Positions 5,694-11,411 of a stretch of 11,411 nt of DNA are shown one piece after another. The translations under genes were made by a program, and so were the position numbers. Position 1 is the first letter of the stretch; the number at the start of each line of letters is the position of its first letter. The notes below the pieces were generated by a model. The model was not told the DNA's origin. It was given only the letters and a program-made list of their open reading frames with translations, and did not search any database. The DNA is from Candidatus Methylomirabilota bacterium. Lineage in GTDB: Bacteria; Methylomirabilota; Methylomirabilia; Methylomirabilales; Methylomirabilaceae. Where the stretch lies: positions 1-11,411 of the forward strand of contig JACQEV010000322.1 in assembly GCA_016200385.1 (NCBI GenBank), read 5' to 3'.

Positions 5694-7294
5694 TAAAAAT
5701 TTTCCCCCGAAGAGAGATTCGGCGGGTGCCGCCTCCTGGGGAAGACCTTCTGGAGCAGGGACCTCAACTCCTCGGAGCGCAGATAGGCGGCGGCGGCGAG
5801 GAAGGCGGCGAAACTTATGAGCAGCTCACACGCCAACACCATGGCGCGCTGGAAGGTCGCTCCAACCGTCACAGGGTCGCGGAGATGCAAGAGCGCGAGC
5901 CCCACCAGGCCCATTATGACGGAAGAAGCGCCGAGTCGCAGCAGCGAGGGGAGAAGCGAGACCTTGCCCAGCCGGCCAAGGCGTCGCCGCAGCGCAGTCA
6001 GCAGAAGGCCCAGGTTCGCAAAGGATGACAGGGCCGTCGCCAACGCGAGGCCGCCCACCCCGAGCGGCCGCATCAGCAGCAGACTGGAGGCGATATTCAC
6101 CAGCACGGCGACCGCCCCGATCTTGACTGGGCTCGTCGTATCCTGGATCGAATAGAATGCGGCGACGAGGATTCGGTTCGAGACATAGGCTCCCAGGCCA
6201 AGGGCATAGAAAAAGACGGCGTCAGCCGTTGCCAGGGTAACCGATCGGTCGAACGCGCCCCGCTCAAAGAGGAGCTGGACAATTGGGACTCGGAAGACCA
6301 TGAGGGCTATCATCGAAGGCAGGGTCACGAAAAGCACGAGGCGGATGGAGTAGGCCGCGGTGTCACCCAGCTCCGCAAGTGAGCGGTCGGTTGCTTGCTT
6401 GGCCATCGTGGGAAAGGCTGCGGTGGCGATTGCTACACCGAACATGCCGATGGGGAACTGGATGAGGCGAAAGGCGTAGTAGAGGATCGAGATGCCCCCC
6501 TCCCCCAGAAACGAGGCGAGGAACGTGCCAATGAAGACATTGACCTGGGTGATGGCAAGCCCTGCAACCCCCGGGGCCATGAGGCGTGCGATCCGCAGGA
6601 TGCCCGGATCACGCAGATCGATGCCCCGGTGCTCGCTCATCCCCCGTCGCCATGCGACCGGCATCTGGATCAGGAGCTGGCCGGCTCCACCAATGAGGAC
6701 GCCGACTGCCAGGGCCAGGATCGGCGGGACCACGTGTGGAGTGAGAAAGAGGGCGCACCCGATCATGGCGATGTTCAACATGGTAGGCGAGAGGGCTGGG
6801 GTGGCGAAGTGCCCCTGGGCATTGAGGATCGCCATGAGCAAAGCCGCCACCCCGACAAAGAGGATGTACGGGAACATCATGCGGGACAGGAAGATGGCGA
6901 GGTCGAGTTTCGACGGAACGGCCTGAAACCCGGGAGCGATGAGCCGGACCAGCCACGGGGCCAGCAGGATGCCCGCGACGGAGACCAGCACGAGAAGGGA
7001 TGTGAGCAGGGTCAGGGCGGTCCAGGCCAGCCGCCAGGCGCCCTCTCGGCCCCGCTTCGAGAACGACTCGGTGAAGACCGGGATGAACGCCGCCGAGAGG
7101 GCGCCTTCGCCCAGCAGCTCCCGCAGCATGTTCGGGAGGCGGAAGGCGGCGAAAAAGGCGTCCGTCGCCGTTCCGGCGCCGAAGGCCCTGGCGATGATCA
7201 GATCACGCACAAACCCAAGGACTCGGCTCAGCAGGGTGGCGCCGCTCACCACGCCCGCGGCCCGTGCGATCCTGCCCGGCTTTTCCTGTTCCAT
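5690..7294 (-). CDS. murJ: Lipid II flippase MurJ (MviN family)
   Basis: Polytopic inner-membrane protein of the MOP exporter superfamily that flips lipid II to the periplasmic side for peptidoglycan synthesis. It is 534 residues long, hydrophobic throughout with many transmembrane segments; the family has 14. Seen near the N-terminus: GATLLSRVLGFVRDLIIARA (18-37), FFAAFRLPN (47-55), and LRELLGEGALSAAFIP just after, holding the conserved arginines and the GEGA motif of the family. The C-terminus is basic (FPRRRHPPN). I chose the ATG at 7294, giving MEQEKPGRIARAAG, because AAGGG lies 7-8 bases upstream and the family N-terminus begins here. An open extension to 7390 would run into the rpsT leader and has no comparable site. 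The gene is divergent from rpsT across 98 bases. Confidence 0.96.
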   Translation of the reverse strand: MEQEKPGRIARAAGVVSGATLLSRVLGFVRDLIIARAFGAGTATDAFFAAFRLPNMLRELLGEGALSAAFIPVFTESFSKRGREGAWRLAWTALTLLTSLLVLVSVAGILLAPWLVRLIAPGFQAVPSKLDLAIFLSRMMFPYILFVGVAALLMAILNAQGHFATPALSPTMLNIAMIGCALFLTPHVVPPILALAVGVLIGGAGQLLIQMPVAWRRGMSEHRGIDLRDPGILRIARLMAPGVAGLAITQVNVFIGTFLASFLGEGGISILYYAFRLIQFPIGMFGVAIATAAFPTMAKQATDRSLAELGDTAAYSIRLVLFVTLPSMIALMVFRVPIVQLLFERGAFDRSVTLATADAVFFYALGLGAYVSNRILVAAFYSIQDTTSPVKIGAVAVLVNIASSLLLMRPLGVGGLALATALSSFANLGLLLTALRRRLGRLGKVSLLPSLLRLGASSVIMGLVGLALLHLRDPVTVGATFQRAMVLACELLISFAAFLAAAAYLRSEELRSLLQKVFPRRRHPPNLSSGENFY

Positions 7295-7304
7295 CAGAAA
7301 TCCC

Positions 7305-7333
7305 TTGACAAGCCTGTGCCACTCCTCTTTAAT
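7305..7333 (+). promoter_or_regulatory. Strong sigma70-type promoter for rpsT
   Basis: A perfect -35 TTGACA (7305-7310) and a five-of-six -10 TTTAAT (7328-7333) are separated by the optimal 17 bases. Transcription should start near 7340, about 53 bases before the rpsT ATG. This strength suits a ribosomal protein gene. Its -35 lies only 10 bases from the murJ start on the opposite strand, so the two transcription units share a very compact control region. Confidence 0.8.
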
Positions 7334-7343
7334 GAACGCCACT

Positions 7344-7370
7344 GCCCGCCCGAACCCGTATGCGGCGGGC
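7344..7370 (+). promoter_or_regulatory. Hairpin in the rpsT 5' leader, possible translational control site
   Basis: GCCCGCC (7344-7350) and GGCGGGC (7364-7370) form a perfect 7-base-pair G+C stem with a 13-base loop, starting a few bases after the predicted transcription start and ending 5 bases before the Shine-Dalgarno AAAGGAG (7376-7382). S20 is known in E. coli to repress its own translation, so this is a candidate autoregulatory structure; that link is inference. Confidence 0.45.
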
Positions 7371-7392
7371 CCAACAAAGGAGAGATGCACCG

Positions 7393-7665
7393 ATGCCGAT
7401 TATCAAATCAGCAGAGAAGCAGTTGAGGAAGAGCCGGACACGACGCCTTCGCAATCGCGCGGCAAAGAGCAGCGTAAAAACGGCCATCAAGAAGGTACGG
7501 GCAGGGTTAGAGGAACGAGATCGGGAGGGAGCGGAAAAGGCCTTCGCGCACGCCGTTCCGTTGATCGATAAGGCCGCAGGTAAAGGGCTCATCCCCAAGA
7601 ACGCCGCGGCCCGCTATAAGTCGAGACTGGCTCGCCAGCTCCACGCCCTCACGCGATCGTCGTAA
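7393..7665 (+). CDS. rpsT: Small ribosomal subunit protein bS20
   Basis: Small, strongly basic 90-residue protein that binds 16S rRNA early in 30S assembly. Seen: MPIIKSAEKQLRKSRTRRLR at the N-terminus, the typical bS20 opening (usually Lys-Ser-Ala then basic helices), many Lys/Arg through the first 40 residues, and IDKAAGKGLIPKNAAARYKSR near the end, matching the family's conserved C-terminal segment. The ATG at 7393 has AAAGGAG about 10 bases upstream; an in-frame ATG at 7360 lies within the leader hairpin and is rejected. It is the only plus-strand gene in the window, transcribed from its own promoter (7305-7333), divergent from murJ. Its stop is only 3 bases from the holA stop, so no terminator can fit between them. 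Confidence 0.97.
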   Translation: MPIIKSAEKQLRKSRTRRLRNRAAKSSVKTAIKKVRAGLEERDREGAEKAFAHAVPLIDKAAGKGLIPKNAAARYKSRLARQLHALTRSS

Positions 7666-7668
7666 GCC

Positions 7669-8676
7669 TCACACCCGACAGAGATCCCAGACAAGTCGAT
7701 TCAGGACCAAGGGGGCACCGGCCCTTCCCGTCTTGATTGCAAGGTCGGCCCCGGAGAGACAGCGGAAGGAGTCGGAGAGCTGTTGCCAAGAAAGCAAGGC
7801 GGCCTGCTCGGCTATGGTTGCGACGACACGAGGGGGCAGGCCGAGCGCGCGGGCCATGGCACTCGACGGGGCCGACTGCTGCTGAAGCGCCTTCGCCCGG
7901 ACCAGAAGGCGGATCTGGCGCGCAAGCATCCCGAGGATTGCCAGGGGTTCTTCCCCACCCTCCAACAAGCCGCTCAGACAGCGGAGCCCAGTATCCAGGT
8001 CCCGGGCGCCAACGGCATCGGTTAGCTGGAAGATCGACCTAGCCCGGGTCTCACCAACCAGAGCCTCGATGTCCTGAGGGCCTATCTCCTCGCCCTCCCC
8101 TACGAAGAGCGCCGCTTTCTCTACGCTGTAGATCAGTTGGCGCAGATCATCACCTGCCAGTGTAATGAGCAGATCGATCGCCTCCGGGGAAAGGTGTTTC
8201 CCGTGTCCCCGGGCCGCTGCCAGAAGCGAGTCTTGCAACGAACCGGCTTCCAGTCGATCAAAGCGAAGGACGACGCCCTTCTTCTGAATCGCCGCCGCCA
8301 ATCGGGTCCTGAGGTCAAGGCGCGCCGCGGACAGCACAAGGCAGGTCGTAGGAGACGAATCGTTCAGATAGGCCAGCACCTCCTCTTGTTGCTCTCGGGA
8401 TAGAGCCTCGGCGCCTCGGATCAATATGACCCGATGGGTCGAAAGAAACGGTAAGGTTCTGGCGCCCCCCAGGATCGACCCTGTCCCTGCTTCCTCCGGT
8501 CGGATCTGTTCGAGATTCAGATCCCTTACACCCTCCGTCAGCAACGCATTGATGAGTTGCGTGAGTGCTTCTTCCCTGCGGTAGTCATCTTCCCCGTGGA
8601 GGCAGTAGACGGGCGCGATCTTCCCCCTGCCGATCTGTTCGGTAACTGACCGGGCTTTCTCGCCCCTCCGTTCCAT
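7669..8676 (-). CDS. holA: DNA polymerase III subunit delta
   Basis: Clamp-loader subunit that opens the beta sliding clamp for loading on DNA. It is 335 residues long, as expected. Seen: the N-terminal PVYCLHGEDDYRREEAL (about 22-38, family LxGxDxxL-type opening), RVILIRGAEAL in the following strand/helix, a helix-rich middle with LAGDDLRQLIYSVEKAALF (the L.GND-L..L..E.EKL pattern of the delta family), and a C-terminal collar with LGMLARQIRLL and SGADLAIKTGRA. The delta subunit lacks a working P-loop, and none is seen here. The ATG at 8676 shares one base with the lptE stop (TGATG), with GGGG about 5 bases upstream; a GTG one codon earlier (8679) is an equally possible start. It is the third gene of leuS-lptE-holA. 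Confidence 0.94.
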   Translation of the reverse strand: MERRGEKARSVTEQIGRGKIAPVYCLHGEDDYRREEALTQLINALLTEGVRDLNLEQIRPEEAGTGSILGGARTLPFLSTHRVILIRGAEALSREQQEEVLAYLNDSSPTTCLVLSAARLDLRTRLAAAIQKKGVVLRFDRLEAGSLQDSLLAAARGHGKHLSPEAIDLLITLAGDDLRQLIYSVEKAALFVGEGEEIGPQDIEALVGETRARSIFQLTDAVGARDLDTGLRCLSGLLEGGEEPLAILGMLARQIRLLVRAKALQQQSAPSSAMARALGLPPRVVATIAEQAALLSWQQLSDSFRCLSGADLAIKTGRAGAPLVLNRLVWDLCRV

Positions 8677-9197
8677 CACACCCCGTCCACGACCCGATTG
8701 ACCACCCGTTCGGCCAGATCGGCCACCGCCCGGAGGGTGGCCTCATCCTCGGCGGCCCTGGTGGCAGCGATGCCTGGCGCAGCGAGGTAATAGGCGACCC
8801 CGGCCACCCCGTCGCGGAGCAGCACTCTGTCCTTCAGCCGATCTGTGAGAGTAAACGAAAAAGAGATGCTCACCCGGAGCCTTCTGGCCGTGTCTGTGGA
8901 ATCGAAAGCGAGCGGCTCTTCACCGAACCCTTCGATGGCCCCTTCTAAGAGGGCGTCGGCTCCCTCCTCCACGACTCGGATCCGGGCATCGGCCGCAAAC
9001 CGGCGAATGAGGGCTTCCTTCAATGCCGGCTGAATGGTCGGACGGAGAGTCCGATTCTTGAGGGTGCCGATGGCGATCGTCTTGACGGTGGGCGGCAGAT
9101 CGCTGATCCCCCCGGACCCCAGCGGCCGATAGCCGCATCCGGCCAGCGTCAGGAGGAGCAGCATGTGGAGGAGCACCAATTGGGCGATGGCCTTCAC
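8676..9197 (-). CDS. lptE: LPS-assembly lipoprotein LptE
   Basis: Outer-membrane lipoprotein that plugs and assembles the LptD barrel, the last station of lipopolysaccharide export. It has 173 residues. Seen: a signal peptide with a hydrophobic core (LVLLHMLLLLTLAG) ending in the lipobox L-A-G-C with Cys21, then GYRPLG right after the Cys, as usual in the family; TVKTIAIGTLKNRTLRP is the characteristic first strand and NRT motif, followed by ALIRRFAADARIRVVE and SISFSFTLTD. I chose the GTG at 9197: it overlaps the leuS stop by four bases (GTGA), has GGGGGA just upstream, and puts the signal peptide at the N-terminus. Longer forms starting inside leuS would bury it. The gene overlaps holA by one base. 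Its sequence is poorly conserved, as usual for LptE; the position between leuS and holA strengthens the call. Confidence 0.9.
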   Translation of the reverse strand: MKAIAQLVLLHMLLLLTLAGCGYRPLGSGGISDLPPTVKTIAIGTLKNRTLRPTIQPALKEALIRRFAADARIRVVEEGADALLEGAIEGFGEEPLAFDSTDTARRLRVSISFSFTLTDRLKDRVLLRDGVAGVAYYLAAPGIAATRAAEDEATLRAVADLAERVVNRVVDGV

Positions 9198-11411
9198 CGG
9201 CGTCCCCCGGTGACGATGTTCACCAGCTTCTTCGGCACCACCACCACCTTCTTGACCGATCTCTCCTGGAGCCATCCCCTGACCCGATCATCTTCGAGGG
9301 CTGCCTTCCGCATGGCCTCATCATCGGCATCTGCGCGCAGGAACACCCGGCCCCGAACCTTCCCGTCCACCTGAATGACCACCAGGATTTCTTCCGCCTG
9401 GATGACGGCGGGCTCGTAGGTCGGCCAGGGCGCTCGAAAGATGCTCCGGTCCCGGCCAAGGCGCTCCCAGAGTTCCTCGCACAGGTGCGGCGCAAAGGGC
9501 GACAAGAGGATCAAGAGGGTCTCGACCGCGTACGTGAAGGCGAAGCGCCGTTCCTCCTCCTCGCCCGGCGGACCCACCAGGTCGAAGCGGCTGATCTCGT
9601 TGGACAGCTCCATGAGGGCGCTGATGGCGGTATTGAAGTGGAACTCGTCTTCGATGTCTTCTGTGACCCGTTTGACCGCCTGCTGGGCCTTCCGGTAGAG
9701 GGCCCGACCTGCAATGAGTCTCGAGAAAGGGATCGGGACAGAGGCTCGTGTGAGGGACTCCTCCTGCTCCTCAACGAGGCGGGCGATCCTGGTCAGGAAG
9801 CGGAACGATCCCTCCACTCCCTGGTCAGACCATTCCAGATCTCTTTCCGGCGGCGCGGCGAACAGGCAAAACAGGCGAGCAGTATCGGCACCGTACTGTT
9901 CCAGGAGATCCTCTGGGTCGATGATGTTCTTCTTGGATTTTGACATCTTCTCTGTCCGCCCGATCTCGACCTGACGGCCACATTCCCGACACCGGCCTTC
10001 GGCATCGACCTCCTCTGGCAGCCGGAACCCGTGTTCCGGGCAACGATGGGTCTCCTTGCACACCATTCCCTGGGTCAGCAGCCTTGTGAACGGCTCATCG
10101 ACGATGACCAGCCCGAGGTTGCGGACCACCTTCGTGAAGAATCGAGCGTACAGGAGGTGGAGGACCGCATGCTCGATTCCCCCGATATATTGATCCACCG
10201 GCATCCAGTAGTTGACCTGAGACGGCGCTACCGGCCCATCGTGCGCGTGGGGACTGGCGAACCGGAGGAAATACCAGGAGGAATCGACGAAGGTGTCCAT
10301 CGTATCGGTCTCTCGCTTGGCTGGACGTCCACAGCGGGGACAGGGGACGTTCACGAACGAGGTCTCCTTTGCGAGTGGGGAGCCGCCCTTCATGGTGATC
10401 CCGATGTCCTGAGGCAGGATGACCGGCAGATCCTCGTAGGGAACCGGGACCGTCCCGCACCGATCGCAATAGATGATCGGGATCGGGTTCCCCCAATACA
10501 GCTGTCTCGAGATCCCCCAGTCGCGAAGCCGGTAGTTGACCGCGCGCGTCCCGATCCCTTCCCGCTGCAGGAAATCGGCGATCGCCTCGCGCGCATCTTG
10601 GCTGGGCATGCCGGTAAAAGGACCCGAGTTGACCAGCACACCCTCCCCCTCATGCGCCGCGTCCATCTTGGCCTCGTCGAGATCGGTATCGACCGGCTTG
10701 ACCGCAACCCGGATCGGGAGGCCGTACTTCTTGGCGAACTCGAAGTCGCGCTGGTCATTGCTCGGGACCGCCATGATGGCTCCGGTGCCGTACTCGAGCA
10801 GGACGAAGTTTCCGATCCAGATCGGGATCCGCTCATGGGTCAGGGGATTGATGGCGTGTGCCCCGGTGAAGACGCCTTCCTTGTCGGTGTCGGCTGCCGC
10901 TCGCCGCATCTTGTCTTCGCGCTTCATCCGCTCCACAAAAGCCTGGACTTTCCGCTCCTGTGGCGTTGTTCTCGAGAGCGTAAGGGCAAGGTGGTGCTCG
11001 GGAGCCAGGATCATGAAGGTGGCGCCAAAGAGCGTGTCTTGTCGGGTGGTGAAGATCGTGAGCGCCTCCTGGCGGTCGGCGAGAGGGAAGCGCACCTCCG
11101 CCCCGACGCTCTTGCCGATCCAGTTGCGCTGCATCACCTTCACACGCTCGGGCCATCCGGGCAACTGGTCCAGGCCGGTCAGCAAGTCTTCGGCGTAGGA
11201 GGTGATCTTGAAGAACCACCCGGGCAGCTCCTTTTGGACGACGGGGCTCTCATCCCGCCAACACAAGCCGCCCTCCACCTGCTCGTTGGCCAGCACGGTT
11301 TGGCACACGTCGCACCAGTTCACGGCCGAGGACTTCTTGTAGGCCAAGCCCTTCTCGTACATCTTCAGGAAGAGCCACTGTCCCCATTTGTAGTAGTCGG
11401 GGTCGCTGCAC
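9194..11411 (-). CDS. leuS: Leucyl-tRNA synthetase; 5' end missing at the right edge
   Basis: Class I synthetase charging tRNA-Leu. About 738 C-terminal residues are present. The reading frame stays open to the edge with family-like sequence (DPDYYKWGQWLFLKMYEKGL), so the gene continues outside, where the HIGH motif must lie. Seen: a zinc-ribbon-like CDVCQTVLANEQVEGGLC, the CP1 editing domain with TTRQDTLFG (11050-11033) and VPSNDQRDFEF (from 10768), DTMDTFVDSSWYFLRF, a further Cys-rich insert before the catalytic loop, KMSKS (9949-9935), the anticodon-binding domain, and the C-terminal IQVDGKVRG and VNIVTGGRR. Departures: Gln for the usual Pro in TTRPDT, Ser-Asn before the conserved editing Asp where Ala/Gly-His is common, and CWRD where a fourth zinc Cys is often found. 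It is the first visible gene of leuS-lptE-holA. Confidence 0.97.
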   Translation of the reverse strand, partial: CSDPDYYKWGQWLFLKMYEKGLAYKKSSAVNWCDVCQTVLANEQVEGGLCWRDESPVVQKELPGWFFKITSYAEDLLTGLDQLPGWPERVKVMQRNWIGKSVGAEVRFPLADRQEALTIFTTRQDTLFGATFMILAPEHHLALTLSRTTPQERKVQAFVERMKREDKMRRAAADTDKEGVFTGAHAINPLTHERIPIWIGNFVLLEYGTGAIMAVPSNDQRDFEFAKKYGLPIRVAVKPVDTDLDEAKMDAAHEGEGVLVNSGPFTGMPSQDAREAIADFLQREGIGTRAVNYRLRDWGISRQLYWGNPIPIIYCDRCGTVPVPYEDLPVILPQDIGITMKGGSPLAKETSFVNVPCPRCGRPAKRETDTMDTFVDSSWYFLRFASPHAHDGPVAPSQVNYWMPVDQYIGGIEHAVLHLLYARFFTKVVRNLGLVIVDEPFTRLLTQGMVCKETHRCPEHGFRLPEEVDAEGRCRECGRQVEIGRTEKMSKSKKNIIDPEDLLEQYGADTARLFCLFAAPPERDLEWSDQGVEGSFRFLTRIARLVEEQEESLTRASVPIPFSRLIAGRALYRKAQQAVKRVTEDIEDEFHFNTAISALMELSNEISRFDLVGPPGEEEERRFAFTYAVETLLILLSPFAPHLCEELWERLGRDRSIFRAPWPTYEPAVIQAEEILVVIQVDGKVRGRVFLRADADDEAMRKAALEDDRVRGWLQERSVKKVVVVPKKLVNIVTGGRR

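Noticed and set aside
7295..7390. A 32-residue N-terminal extension of murJ to an ATG at 7390.
   Set aside because: It would cover the rpsT promoter and leader hairpin, lacks a good binding site and does not resemble MurJ N-termini; the ATG at 7294 has AAGGG at proper spacing.
6395..7426. A 343-codon plus-strand open frame opposite murJ.
   Set aside because: Antisense to a clear membrane protein gene; the product is an implausible mix of charged residues, glycine and histidine, the usual reflection of hydrophobic codons read backwards.
9198..9275. A longer lptE starting inside leuS at 9275.
   Set aside because: It would place 26 hydrophilic residues before the lipoprotein signal peptide; the GTG overlapping the leuS stop gives a correct signal sequence and coupling.

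Overview
This is a G+C-rich (by eye about 60%) stretch of a Gram-negative bacterial chromosome. The outer membrane is implied by lptE, a lipopolysaccharide-assembly lipoprotein with a clear lipobox. No mobile element, integrase, CRISPR array or intact tRNA/rRNA gene is visible, and codon use and base composition look uniform across the coding parts. The gene set and G+C content would fit a lineage such as Methylomirabilota (NC10), but that is a low-confidence impression and the sequence alone does not settle the phylum.

Layout from left to right; everything is on the minus strand except rpsT. (1) The 5' part of aroA (1-295, running off the left edge) lies directly behind miaA (301-1254). Together they form a miaA-aroA transcription unit with a good sigma70-type promoter at 1292-1320. 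(2) metF (1405-2277) sits alone. (3) A gene-poor 322-base stretch holds a strong intrinsic terminator (2473-2517) that closes the next unit. (4) A two-gene operon pairs an unusual 589-residue thiamine-diphosphate (ThDP) enzyme (3629-5398) with ilvC (2600-3604), 24 bases apart. Its 291-base leader contains an AT-rich palindrome, two overlapping hairpins and a tRNA-3'-end-like motif. (5) murJ (5690-7294) is divergent from rpsT (7393-7665, plus strand), which has its own strong promoter and a hairpin in its 5' leader. (6) rpsT converges, with 3 bases between, on the tightly packed leuS-lptE-holA operon (11411 to 7669), in which the coding regions overlap at the stop/start junctions. leuS lacks its 5' end, which lies beyond the right edge.

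Functionally the window is mostly housekeeping: translation (leuS, rpsT, miaA), replication (holA), envelope biogenesis (murJ, lptE), aromatic amino-acid synthesis (aroA), one-carbon metabolism (metF) and branched-chain amino-acid synthesis (ilvC). The gene order leuS-lptE-holA is the same as in Escherichia coli, and holA/rpsT/murJ proximity is also common. The part that deserves a second look is the ThDP enzyme-ilvC operon with its structured leader: the enzyme sits where an acetolactate synthase would be expected but does not look like ordinary IlvB, and no IlvN-like small subunit accompanies it. I see no convincing evidence for a wholly new multi-gene system here.
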